Shown here piece by piece: positions 37,869-46,135 of a stretch of 64,000 nucleotides of DNA. The position numbers and the translations under genes were made by a program. This DNA is from Bartonella tamiae Th239 (GTDB lineage Bacteria > Pseudomonadota > Alphaproteobacteria > Rhizobiales > Rhizobiaceae): positions 1,743,063 to 1,807,062 of the forward strand of contig NZ_JH725147.1 in NCBI RefSeq assembly GCF_000278275.1, read 5' to 3'. Below the pieces are notes generated by a model, which worked only from the letters and a program-made list of their open reading frames with translations, had not been told where the DNA came from and did no database searches. The stretch's first letter is position 1, and each line of letters starts with the position of its first letter.

Positions 37869-39794
37869 TTAGACCGTAACTTGTGTTCCAATTTCGACAA
37901 CACGACCAGTTGGAATTTGGAAGTATTCAGTAGCATCCGAAGCCGTACCCGCAAGAAAAATAAAAAACTTATCTTGCCATAAAGGCATATTAGAATTTGT
38001 TGCAGGTTTGATTGACCGACGAGAAAGAAAAAAAGAGGTTGTCATAATATCAAATGTCCAACCGAGCTTGCGGCATATAGCCAAAGCCCTTGGTATATTT
38101 GGATGCTCCATATAGCCAAAAGTTAAAGTCACCTGCATGAAACGCTTATTAAATTGCGACACACGAGCACGATCAGCCGCCATAACTCTTGGTGTAGGTG
38201 CAGTTTTAACTGTCAAAATTACATTATTTTCATGCAAAACTTTATAATGCTTTAAACTATGCATTAATGCACTAGGTGCATTTTGAGGATCACCTGTTAA
38301 AAACACAGCTGTACCCGGAACAATTGTTGGCGGATTTTCGCGCATTTTTTTCGCAATAAAATCAAGTGGAACTTCATTTTTACGGCTTTTTTTAAACAAT
38401 TGCCGACTGCCGCGCACCCACGTCCACATAATCGTAACAATAATAAGCGCCATACCAATTGATGCCCATCCGCCTTCATGAACTTTAACAAGATTGGCAC
38501 TAAAAAACAAAAGATCAATGGATAAGAAACACACGGTGATAAGAAGACCTAAAATGAAGCTCCATTTCCAAATTCGTGTCATGACAATAAATAAAAGGGA
38601 CGTTGTAACGAGCATATTGCCTGTTACAGAAATACCGTATGCAGCAGCGAGATTTGACGATTTTTCAAAACCTATCACCAAAATAACAACGACAATTGCT
38701 AAAAATAAATTAACCCGAGGCATGTAAATCTGCCCCAAAGTTTTTTCGGATGTATGCCGAATTTCTAAACGTGGTAATATATTAAGCTGAACAGCTTGGC
38801 GCGCCATAGAAAAAGCACCTGTTATAACGGCTTGAGAGGCAATAACCGTTGCCATTGTTGCTAGAATAATCATTGGTATAAGTGACCATTCAGGAAGCAT
38901 TTGGTAAAATGGATTAGCCGCTGCCTGACCATGAGATAATATAAAAGCCCCCTGCCCCAAGTAATTGAGAATAAGACAAGGAAAAACCACCCAAAGCCAA
39001 GCCGCAACGATTGGTTTGCGGCCAAAATGGCCAAGATCTGCATAAAGTGCTTCTGCACCTGTTACAGCCAAAAACACCGCCCCAACAGCAGCAAATGATG
39101 TTGCAGGATTATCCAATATATAATTTATACCATGCCAAGGTAAAAGTGCTTTAAAAATCGATAAATCATCGAAAATATGATAAAGTCCAAAACCACCAAG
39201 GGCTAAAAACCAAAGAAGCGTTATCGGTCCGAATATAGTGGCCACTTTTCCTGTACCAAACCTTTGGACAGAAAATAGAGCGATCAGAATACTTACCGTA
39301 ATAGGCACAACATAAGGTTGTAAATTAGGTGCCACTATTTCCATTCCCTCCACGGCCGAAAGAACAGAGACAGCTGGTGTAATCACTGCATCGCCAAAAA
39401 AAAGTGACGCCCCTAAAATACCAACGGCAACAGCCCATCCCCCTTTTTTCTTGAATGTTGTGCGTGCTAAAGCCATGAGTGATAATATACCACCTTCGCC
39501 GTTATTATCGGCACGTAAAACAAAAACCACATATTTTATAGTAACGATAAGAACCAAAGCCCAAAAAATGAGCGAAATCACACCAAAAATATCAGCTTGA
39601 ACGATCGCTTCAGATCCAGCACCTGCGTGCAAAGCTTCACGAAAAGCATAGATTGGGCTTGTGCCAATATCACCATAGACGACACCGATCGCGCCAAGCA
39701 AAAGCATACGAAAACTTTCTTTGCTATGATCGCTTGTTTCATCCAATTTGGATATTTCTGTTTCAGAAAGGTCTTTGTCTTCAACCGTAGCCAT
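37869..39794 (-). CDS. kup: Low-affinity K+ transporter Kup
   Basis: A 641-aa membrane protein of the KUP/HAK/KT family that imports K+ with protons. The family start GAIGVVYGDIGTSPIYAFREAL is at about residues 34-55, and twelve membrane segments follow to about residue 460. Within them are NGEGGILSLMALA near 97 and FFGDAVITPAVSVLSAVEG near 130. The cytoplasmic C-terminal domain ends FFLSRRSIKP...MPLWQDKFFIFLAGTASDATEYFQIP, a typical tail. Length and motifs are complete. Confidence 0.97.
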   Translation of the reverse strand: MATVEDKDLSETEISKLDETSDHSKESFRMLLLGAIGVVYGDIGTSPIYAFREALHAGAGSEAIVQADIFGVISLIFWALVLIVTIKYVVFVLRADNNGEGGILSLMALARTTFKKKGGWAVAVGILGASLFFGDAVITPAVSVLSAVEGMEIVAPNLQPYVVPITVSILIALFSVQRFGTGKVATIFGPITLLWFLALGGFGLYHIFDDLSIFKALLPWHGINYILDNPATSFAAVGAVFLAVTGAEALYADLGHFGRKPIVAAWLWVVFPCLILNYLGQGAFILSHGQAAANPFYQMLPEWSLIPMIILATMATVIASQAVITGAFSMARQAVQLNILPRLEIRHTSEKTLGQIYMPRVNLFLAIVVVILVIGFEKSSNLAAAYGISVTGNMLVTTSLLFIVMTRIWKWSFILGLLITVCFLSIDLLFFSANLVKVHEGGWASIGMALIIVTIMWTWVRGSRQLFKKSRKNEVPLDFIAKKMRENPPTIVPGTAVFLTGDPQNAPSALMHSLKHYKVLHENNVILTVKTAPTPRVMAADRARVSQFNKRFMQVTLTFGYMEHPNIPRALAICRKLGWTFDIMTTSFFLSRRSIKPATNSNMPLWQDKFFIFLAGTASDATEYFQIPTGRVVEIGTQVTV

Positions 39795-39926
39795 CAGGCA
39801 TTCCTTTCACAAAAGCCTTACATAAAAGGCAATGTTAATATTGAAAATTAATGTAATTTGACAAAAAGAGTGCGCATATTAAGCAAATTAAAAACGACAT
39901 ACATCGTATGTTTCATGGATCTTAAG

Positions 39927-40661
39927 TCATGATATTGCACTTTTAAAACGTTTCACTGTGTCTATCATACCATATTCAAGCGCATCTGCAATTAAACCAT
40001 GGCCAATTGAAACCTCATCAAGCCAATTGATGGCTTTCACCAACGCAGGAAGGTTCTCTACTGTCAAATCATGACCTGCATTTACACCAAGTCCAAGCTT
40101 TTTTGCTTTTTGCGCGGCTGCAACAAGACAATTTAATGCCTCGCTTTGTTTTTTTAAATCATCATATGCATCACCGTAGGGACCTGTATAGAATTCAATA
40201 CGGTCACAATCTAAATCTTTTGCCTTTTCTAACCCTTGAACTGTGGGATCAGCAAAAAGAGATACACGGATATTATTCTTCTTTATGTTATGAATTATAG
40301 GAGATAAAAAGTTTTCATCCTTTATAAAATCCCAGCCATGATCTGACGTCGACTGTGTTGGAGAATCAGGAACCAGAGTAATCTGATTTGCAAACGTACA
40401 AGCATTCTCTAAAAAATGCGATGTCGGATAACCTTCAATATTAAATTCAGCATGAGGAAATTCTTCATCAATCAATTTGCGTATATCGGCCAGATCACGA
40501 AAACGGATATGTCGTTCATCTGGTCTTGGATGTACAGTAAGTCCATCAGCTCCTGCATTTAGCGCTATACGCCCCATTTTAATAATATTTGGCCATGGCA
40601 AATTCCGTCTATTGCGTAAGACCGCGATGGCATTTAAATTAACTGAAAGTTTTATCGTCAT
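39927..40661 (-). CDS. pdxJ: Pyridoxine 5'-phosphate synthase
   Basis: A 244-aa TIM-barrel enzyme that joins 1-deoxyxylulose 5-phosphate and 3-amino-2-oxopropyl phosphate to pyridoxine 5'-phosphate. Recognisable motifs are [15 protein letters not shown] at the start, [16 protein letters not shown] near 33-48, FNIEGYP near 74, TLVPDSP (phosphate/substrate loop, normally VPE/D) near 97, and [19 protein letters not shown] at the end. No partner gene lies next to it, and the genes on both sides are unrelated. Confidence 0.96.
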   Translation of the reverse strand: MTIKLSVNLNAIAVLRNRRNLPWPNIIKMGRIALNAGADGLTVHPRPDERHIRFRDLADIRKLIDEEFPHAEFNIEGYPTSHFLENACTFANQITLVPDSPTQSTSDHGWDFIKDENFLSPIIHNIKKNNIRVSLFADPTVQGLEKAKDLDCDRIEFYTGPYGDAYDDLKKQSEALNCLVAAAQKAKKLGLGVNAGHDLTVENLPALVKAINWLDEVSIGHGLIADALEYGMIDTVKRFKSAIS

Positions 40662-40775
40662 CGATTAAACCTTTTTCCACATCACCCATTTTGCAAAATA
40701 AGATCATAAGAGGGGTTGGAACCAAATGGGACTGTCTACATATAACTTTATGAAGACAAATGAAAGGGCAAAAAA

Positions 40776-41189
40776 ATGTTACCAGAAAATACTCTATCAG
40801 CAATTAAAAAAATTAAAACAAATCGTGAAAATGCATTTGCATTCTCAATAAATGGTTTACTGACATCCGCTGATGTGGAAAATTTTTATGGATTATTTGT
40901 TGCCGCGTCTACTAATCAAGAAACTATTGATATGATTATTATCTTTAATGAATATGATGGCATTGATTGGGGAACATTATTTAATGAAGATACGAGTGCC
41001 ATTCGGGCTGAAGCTTTTAAAAAACTTCATAGATATGCAATTGTCGGCGGACCTGCATGGCTTAATCTTGCAATCGAATTCTTCCGTCCCTTTGGAATCA
41101 TTCAAACAAAATGGTTTAATATCAATGACATTGATAAAGGATGGGAATATATTGATGCTCAACCTGTTGAGGATGATATATCTTCATAA
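40776..41189 (+). CDS. SpoIIAA-like STAS/SEC14 domain protein
   Basis: A 137-aa soluble protein with a GAAAGG ribosome-binding site. The pattern AFSINGLLTSADVENFYGLF, then WGTLFNEDTSAIRAEAFKKLHRYAIVGGPAWLNLAIEFFRPF, and FNINDIDKGWEYI is the SpoIIAA-like (DUF3478) family fold related to lipid-binding SEC14 domains. Function is unknown in bacteria. It is monocistronic. Confidence 0.82.
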   Translation: MLPENTLSAIKKIKTNRENAFAFSINGLLTSADVENFYGLFVAASTNQETIDMIIIFNEYDGIDWGTLFNEDTSAIRAEAFKKLHRYAIVGGPAWLNLAIEFFRPFGIIQTKWFNINDIDKGWEYIDAQPVEDDISS

Positions 41190-41668
41190 AAAAATGAAAC
41201 AATATTTCCAAACATCGTATATTTCGTTGTTTTTAAGATCACGTCTTTATTTACGATCATAGCACACTACGTTGTCACGTTGATTTTACCTATGAAAATG
41301 TAGGCGAAACTTACTCTTTACGTATCTTTTCCTAATAAAATTAAATGCAACATCTCCATCATTATAAATTATGAAATACGATAAAATTAACTCTTATCAC
41401 ATCTAGAAAACTCGTTTTTTCTCATTTTTTGAATGAGAATAACAGCCTGTATTGATTTTTTTGTAGATTTTACGAAAATTTAAGTGGAAAAAAATAACAG
41501 ATCTTTGTAACAAGAAAGCAAAAGTCATGTTATCACTTCATTCATGGCGATAAATTTTTAAAATGATCGATTCTTAATGAGATCATTGTAACAAACTTAC
41601 CATTAGTACAGATGCCAGTGACAAACCTTAAATGGTCAAAAGGCAGCTGCACGACAAAAGGGAGGCCC
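41190..41668. other. Long upstream region of dctA, nothing recognised
   Basis: About 480 bp of AT-rich sequence before the dicarboxylate carrier. It should hold the dctA promoter. I could not identify a -24/-12 sigma-54 site (GG-N10-GC) with confidence, nor an RNA gene. Confidence 0.5.
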
Positions 41669-42979
41669 ATGGCTTACGAAATTGAAGAATTAAAAACACC
41701 GCGTCCTCATCGCGCTTTTTATCGACACCTTTATGTACAAGTTATATTCGCAATTATATGTGGCATAGCTTTAGGACATTTTTGGCCTGAAATTGGTGTA
41801 TCCTTTAAACCTCTTGGCGATGCATTTATTAAATTGGTAAAAATGATCATCGCACCTGTTATTTTCTTAACAATTGTTACAGGCATCGCAGGTATGAGTG
41901 ACTTAAAAAAAGTTGGTCGTGTTGCAGCTAAAGCGATGATTTACTTCTTAACATTTTCAACTTTGGCATTAATCATTGGTTTGATTATCGGCAACGTGGT
42001 GCAACCAGGTGCCGGCATGCACATCGATCCGACAACATTAGATGAAAATGCCGTTAAAGGCTACGCTCAGCAAGCACATGATTCTTCTATCATTGATTTT
42101 TTAATCAATATTATTCCTAATACTGTCGTTTCTGCATTTGCTGATGGGAATATTTTGCAAGTCCTTTTCTTTTCTGTTTTATTTGGAATTGCACTTGGAG
42201 GTGTTGGTGAAAAAGGAAAGCCTGTTCTTGATTTCATACAGGCTTTGACGACACCAATTTTTAAACTTGTTTCCATCTTAATGAAAGCCGCTCCAATCGG
42301 TGCATTTGGTGCAATGGCTTTCACGATTGGACGTTATGGAATCGGATCTGTTGCCAATTTGTTTTTTCTGATTGCAACATTTTACATTACATCAGCACTA
42401 TTCGTCATCATGGTCCTAGGAATAGTCTGCCGTTATAACGGATTTTCAATCTTTTCTCTTATTCGCTACATTAAAGATGAATTACTATTGGTTTTAGGAA
42501 CATCATCATCAGAAGCCGCTCTTCCCTCACTTATGGATAAAATGGAAAAAGCTGGCGCAAAAAGATCCGTTGTAGGACTTGTTATTCCAACAGGATATTC
42601 TTTTAATCTTGATGGTACAAATATCTATATGACTTTAGCGACGCTTTTTATCGCTCAAGCTTTGGATATTCCATTGAGTTTAGAACATCAAATTCTCGTT
42701 CTCATCGTTGCAATGATTTCTTCTAAAGGTGCAGCCGGCATTACTGGAGCAGGCTTCATCACATTGGCGGCAACACTTGGCGCCGTACCTGCAATACCTG
42801 TTGCTGGTATGGCTATCATTCTTGGTATTGACCGTTTTATGTCTGAATGCCGCGCACTAACAAACATTGTTGGCAATGCTGTTGCTTGTATTGTTGTTGC
42901 ACGGTGGGAAAAGGAATTGGATACTGACCAATTACATAAAGTCCTTGGCGGACATGAACGTGGATCCCATACTGCTTAA
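41669..42979 (+). CDS. dctA: C4-dicarboxylate:cation symporter (DAACS family)
   Basis: 436 aa from ATG 41669, chosen because GGGAGG precedes it and [25 protein letters not shown] is the normal DctA N-terminus. The frame is open 19 codons further up. Motifs of the glutamate/dicarboxylate fold: [22 protein letters not shown] near 51-72, the serine-rich re-entrant loop [18 protein letters not shown] near 280, and [23 protein letters not shown] near 308. It imports succinate, fumarate and malate. A strong terminator follows. Confidence 0.95.
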   Translation: MAYEIEELKTPRPHRAFYRHLYVQVIFAIICGIALGHFWPEIGVSFKPLGDAFIKLVKMIIAPVIFLTIVTGIAGMSDLKKVGRVAAKAMIYFLTFSTLALIIGLIIGNVVQPGAGMHIDPTTLDENAVKGYAQQAHDSSIIDFLINIIPNTVVSAFADGNILQVLFFSVLFGIALGGVGEKGKPVLDFIQALTTPIFKLVSILMKAAPIGAFGAMAFTIGRYGIGSVANLFFLIATFYITSALFVIMVLGIVCRYNGFSIFSLIRYIKDELLLVLGTSSSEAALPSLMDKMEKAGAKRSVVGLVIPTGYSFNLDGTNIYMTLATLFIAQALDIPLSLEHQILVLIVAMISSKGAAGITGAGFITLAATLGAVPAIPVAGMAIILGIDRFMSECRALTNIVGNAVACIVVARWEKELDTDQLHKVLGGHERGSHTA

Positions 42980-43040
42980 CGCGACAAAATAAAACAAAGC
43001 CAACGGTGACTGGACATATAGCTTCCGACACTTTTGAAGA

Positions 43041-43068
43041 AAAGCCCCTTTTAAAGGGGCTTTTTTTA
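43041..43068 (+). terminator. Terminator of dctA
   Basis: AAAGCCCCTTT followed by AAAGGGGCTTTTTTT, about 60 bp past the dctA stop. Confidence 0.92.
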
Positions 43069-43225
43069 AAATTTCTTCCTATCTTGTAAACAAAAAGCAA
43101 TATTTTAAATTATTTTAACATTATGAGATTTGTATTTATAAATTAAACATTGTTTTTCTTCTGTCTATAGGCAGAAAATACAAAACGCGCCTCTTTCTTT
43201 TTCGATAGAGTTTCCTTATATTAAG

Positions 43226-43540
43226 GTGGCTGGCTTGCCAGCTATGGTAATAAATGGACAATGAAATAAACCTATTGGACCCGGGGGCGGTACCCGGCGC
43301 CTCCACCATAAATCAAAAATAATGTTTGCTTTATGATGGGGGCGAAATAGGATCGACAAGGGCGTAAAGATTGATCTTTTACTCGGTATTGTACCACCGT
43401 TATCGGGCTAACTTAGTAGTTGCAAATGACAACTATGCGGAAGCTCGTCTCGCTGCTTAATTGCGGCGCGTACGCTTCAAATTGAGTCTTAAGCCGTCGC
43501 AGGTTTAAGCGGGGTTCGGAGGCACCTGGCAACAGAAGCC
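43226..43540 (+). ncRNA. ssrA: Two-piece (circularly permuted) tmRNA
   Basis: The acceptor piece comes first and ends CGCCTCCACCA at 43308. After a short spacer the coding piece starts at 43338 with GGGGGCG, which pairs with CGCCTCC of the acceptor piece (one G-U), and continues AAATAGGATCGACA. The tag frame runs 43422-43460 and encodes ANDNYAEARLAA plus stop. The spacer 43309-43337 is removed during maturation in alphaproteobacteria. The outer borders are approximate. tmRNA rescues stalled ribosomes, and the tag is read by SspB and ClpXP. sspB lies 150 bp downstream. Confidence 0.96.
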
Positions 43541-43691
43541 TTCACTTTATTTCTATATTTTTTTATGCAATTCACAAAAAATAAACAATAATCAGGTGCA
43601 TCCTATAAAAATTCTTGCTAGCAAGAAAAATATATACTTAAAATCATTATGCTGCTTGCGTCGTAAAACTATCAATAGGAACAGGTTTCCC

Positions 43692-44279
43692 ATGGTTCAA
43701 GATCAGATCCGTTATGACATTCTCGTTCAAGATGCCCTACGTGGTGTCATTGCAAAAGTACTTGCTGAAGTGGCTAAAGCGGGACTGCCAGGTGACCATC
43801 ATTTTTTTATTACTTTTATGACAACAGCGCCGGGTGTAAAAATATCTTCGCGCCTTAAAGAGCGTTATCCAGAACAAATGACCATTGTGCTGCAGCATCA
43901 ATTTTGGGATCTTAATGTTCACGACAATGGATTTGAAGTGAGTCTGCATTTTGGTGATATTCCAGAAAAACTCAGTGTTCCCTTTTCAGCAGTGCAAGTA
44001 TTTTATGATCCAACGGCTGCCTTTGAAGCCGCATTTGACTTGCCAACGGATCATTTAACAACTGACGATGAAAACGATGGTACAGAAACAGCTGATTTAA
44101 AAGTTTTAAAACAAAATAAAGACGAAAAAACGCCAAGTAAAACCAACAAAACCACAAAATCAGCAAAACCAAACTTAAATAAGTCAAAAGCCACTGAATC
44201 ATCAGAAAAAGAAACGAGTGGTGATGACAAACCGTCGGCTGATGTGGTTTCTTTGGATGCTTTTAGAAAAAATAAATAA
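43692..44279 (+). CDS. sspB: SspB-family ClpXP adaptor (alphaproteobacterial type)
   Basis: 195 aa from ATG 43692 (the frame opens 32 codons earlier without family similarity). Residues 1-125 are the SspB fold: IRYDILVQDALRGVIAKVLAEVA, HHFFITFMTTAPGVKISSRLKERYPEQMTIVLQHQFWDL, and FEVSLHFGDIPEKLSVPFSAVQVFYDP. A long acidic and Lys/Ser-rich linker leads to the C-terminal ClpX-binding end (SADVVSLDAFRKNK). It carries ssrA-tagged proteins to ClpXP. It lies just downstream of the tmRNA gene. Confidence 0.94.
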   Translation: MVQDQIRYDILVQDALRGVIAKVLAEVAKAGLPGDHHFFITFMTTAPGVKISSRLKERYPEQMTIVLQHQFWDLNVHDNGFEVSLHFGDIPEKLSVPFSAVQVFYDPTAAFEAAFDLPTDHLTTDDENDGTETADLKVLKQNKDEKTPSKTNKTTKSAKPNLNKSKATESSEKETSGDDKPSADVVSLDAFRKNK

Positions 44280-44286
44280 TCATACA

Positions 44287-44520
44287 ATGAATGATATTAC
44301 CAATCTGCGTCAATTTCGCAAAAAGAAACAACTTGAAAAAGAAGAACAATTGGCCGAACAAAATCGCCATCTCTTTGGACGAACAAAAGCTGAAAAACAA
44401 TTTGATTTACGACTAAAAATTAAAAATAAACGTTTGAATGAAGTGGCTCGGTTAGACAAAGACCAAATGGAACAACATAAAATCAATGATGTGATGACCA
44501 CAAGTGATGAGCATGATTGA
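44287..44520 (+). CDS. DUF4169 family protein
   Basis: A 77-aa very charged protein. The N-terminus NLRQFRKKKQLEKEEQLAEQNRHLFGRTKAEK is the DUF4169 signature, and the rest is a Lys-rich helix. It starts 7 bp after sspB and overlaps the next gene, so the three form an operon. Function unknown; this neighbourhood is conserved in related bacteria as far as I know. Confidence 0.88.
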   Translation: MNDITNLRQFRKKKQLEKEEQLAEQNRHLFGRTKAEKQFDLRLKIKNKRLNEVARLDKDQMEQHKINDVMTTSDEHD

Positions 44521-44761
44521 TAATTTTGACTGGTCGAAGGCAAAACTTCAAAAAGTATCGGTTCGCATTGATGGACATTCAACCAGTATTTCTCTTGAAC
44601 CATATTATATAGATTTTTTAAAAAACTATGCTGCAAAAGAAAACATTTCATTTACACAACTTGTTCAATTCATTGACAAAAAACGTATAGGTGACGTCAC
44701 ATTATCTGCAGCTTTGCGTTTTTTTGCGTTTCATTTATTAAAAGGTCAAATTTCAAAATAA
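44507..44761 (+). CDS. Ribbon-helix-helix (RHH_4) domain protein
   Basis: 84 aa from ATG 44507, overlapping the DUF4169 stop by 14 bases. KVSVRIDGHSTSISLEPYYIDFLKNYAAKENISFTQLVQFI is the RHH_4 pattern (RSVxIxGHxTSVSLE...W/F), and LSAALRFFAFHLL closes the domain. It may bind DNA and repress a nearby promoter, but no operator is evident. Confidence 0.85.
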   Translation: MSMIDNFDWSKAKLQKVSVRIDGHSTSISLEPYYIDFLKNYAAKENISFTQLVQFIDKKRIGDVTLSAALRFFAFHLLKGQISK

Positions 44762-44958
44762 AAGGAAAATATACAGATCTCAATTAAAACAAAACGGGTT
44801 TTGAAAATTGATAATTTCTTAAAAAGCGTTTTATGTAAAATCAAAATAGCCTAAATAGCGTTACAAAAACGTTTCAATTAACAAAAATATGCCTAACAAA
44901 ATATATTTTATCGTGAAAGTGGCTTGATTGAATTGTCTTGAGCGTCTAACTCAATCTC

Positions 44959-46053
44959 ATGAAAAATTTAAAACATCAAAAAACCTTTAAACAACAAGAG
45001 ACACCACAAATTTTGCAAGACTTTGTGGTTGAATCTGTTTTAAAACGTGATGTTTTTTCAGAAACACGCGTCGGTCATTTTGTAAATACGCCCAATGAAC
45101 GCATTGTTCATCGCATTGTGACAGCTGCTCCTTGGTGGTCACGTCCTCTCGCCTGGATTTTAGCAAAACGAGAAATTAGAGCATTAAAAAAAGTCTATGG
45201 ACAAGAAGGGGTTCCTCAACTCATTGCGGTTGACAGTGATGGATTATTTCGCTCATGGAGTGAGGGAACACCCTTACATTTAGCGCGGCCTAATACGGCT
45301 GAATTTTATAAGACCGCGCATAAAATTTTGCGTTGCATGCGACAAATGGGTATTACACACAACGATCTTGCCAAACCTCAAAATTGGCTTATGACCCCAA
45401 AAGGCGAAGCATCAATCATTGATTTTCAGCTTGCTAGTACGCATAAGCGTAAAGGAATGCTTTATCGTTATTTTGCTTATGAAGATTTTCGCCATTTAAT
45501 CAAACAAAAAAAAAGTTTTGCAAGTCATCTTCTCACACCAACCGAAAAGCGCATTTTAAACAATCGCTCATGGCCTTCTCAATTGTGGTTAGCAACAGGA
45601 AAACGAATTTATAATTTTTGGACGAAAGGAGTCTTTAAATGGTCTGATGGTGAAGGTACCGGGGATCGTATCCAAGAACAAGCCTCCACAATTCGTCAAT
45701 TATTAAAACAAGATGAAAATATTCACGATCTTGCATTTGCAACTTATACGCTACCTGCAAAAGGCGTTGGTCTTTATCTCTTTGTAGAAACGACACATTT
45801 GGATGAAAAGCACATTCGAAACCTTTTAAAAGGACAAAAAGTTGAATTGTTGCAACCTGTTTGTCGTTTACCACGTCGAGAAGATGGTAGTATACGCGAT
45901 GATGTGATGAAACTTATTGCCATGAATGAGATGACAGATTTAGAAGATGTGCTCAAGCGTGAAAACGATCTTGAAGAAATTGTTCGTCCCATTATCAACG
46001 ATAGACTTAATTTTACCGATCGGCGCGTCTATGCCTATGAAAAAAATCGTTAA
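44959..46053 (+). CDS. Kinase-like protein with ANL-type C-terminal region
   Basis: A 364-aa protein. Residues 40-200 have a protein-kinase-like core of the RIO/LPS-kinase kind: ITHNDLAKPQNWLM with Asp136 and Asn142 (HxDxxxxN) and Asp155 in SIIDFQLAS (DFG-like). A glycine-rich loop is not evident. From about residue 230 the sequence looks like the end domain of acyl-CoA ligases: a helix with STIRQLLKQDENIHDLAFATYTLP, then CRLPRREDGSIRDDVMKLIAMNEM, compare LPRTxxGKxRRDxLRLI. The combination is unusual, and the substrate is unknown. Confidence 0.72.
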   Translation: MKNLKHQKTFKQQETPQILQDFVVESVLKRDVFSETRVGHFVNTPNERIVHRIVTAAPWWSRPLAWILAKREIRALKKVYGQEGVPQLIAVDSDGLFRSWSEGTPLHLARPNTAEFYKTAHKILRCMRQMGITHNDLAKPQNWLMTPKGEASIIDFQLASTHKRKGMLYRYFAYEDFRHLIKQKKSFASHLLTPTEKRILNNRSWPSQLWLATGKRIYNFWTKGVFKWSDGEGTGDRIQEQASTIRQLLKQDENIHDLAFATYTLPAKGVGLYLFVETTHLDEKHIRNLLKGQKVELLQPVCRLPRREDGSIRDDVMKLIAMNEMTDLEDVLKRENDLEEIVRPIINDRLNFTDRRVYAYEKNR

Positions 46054-46135
46054 AACGCGAAACTATTGTGATTTTTCGTTAAAAAAAACTTAATGCTCTA
46101 TTATAATGTGCAAAAAAAGACTAAATCATTATTTA

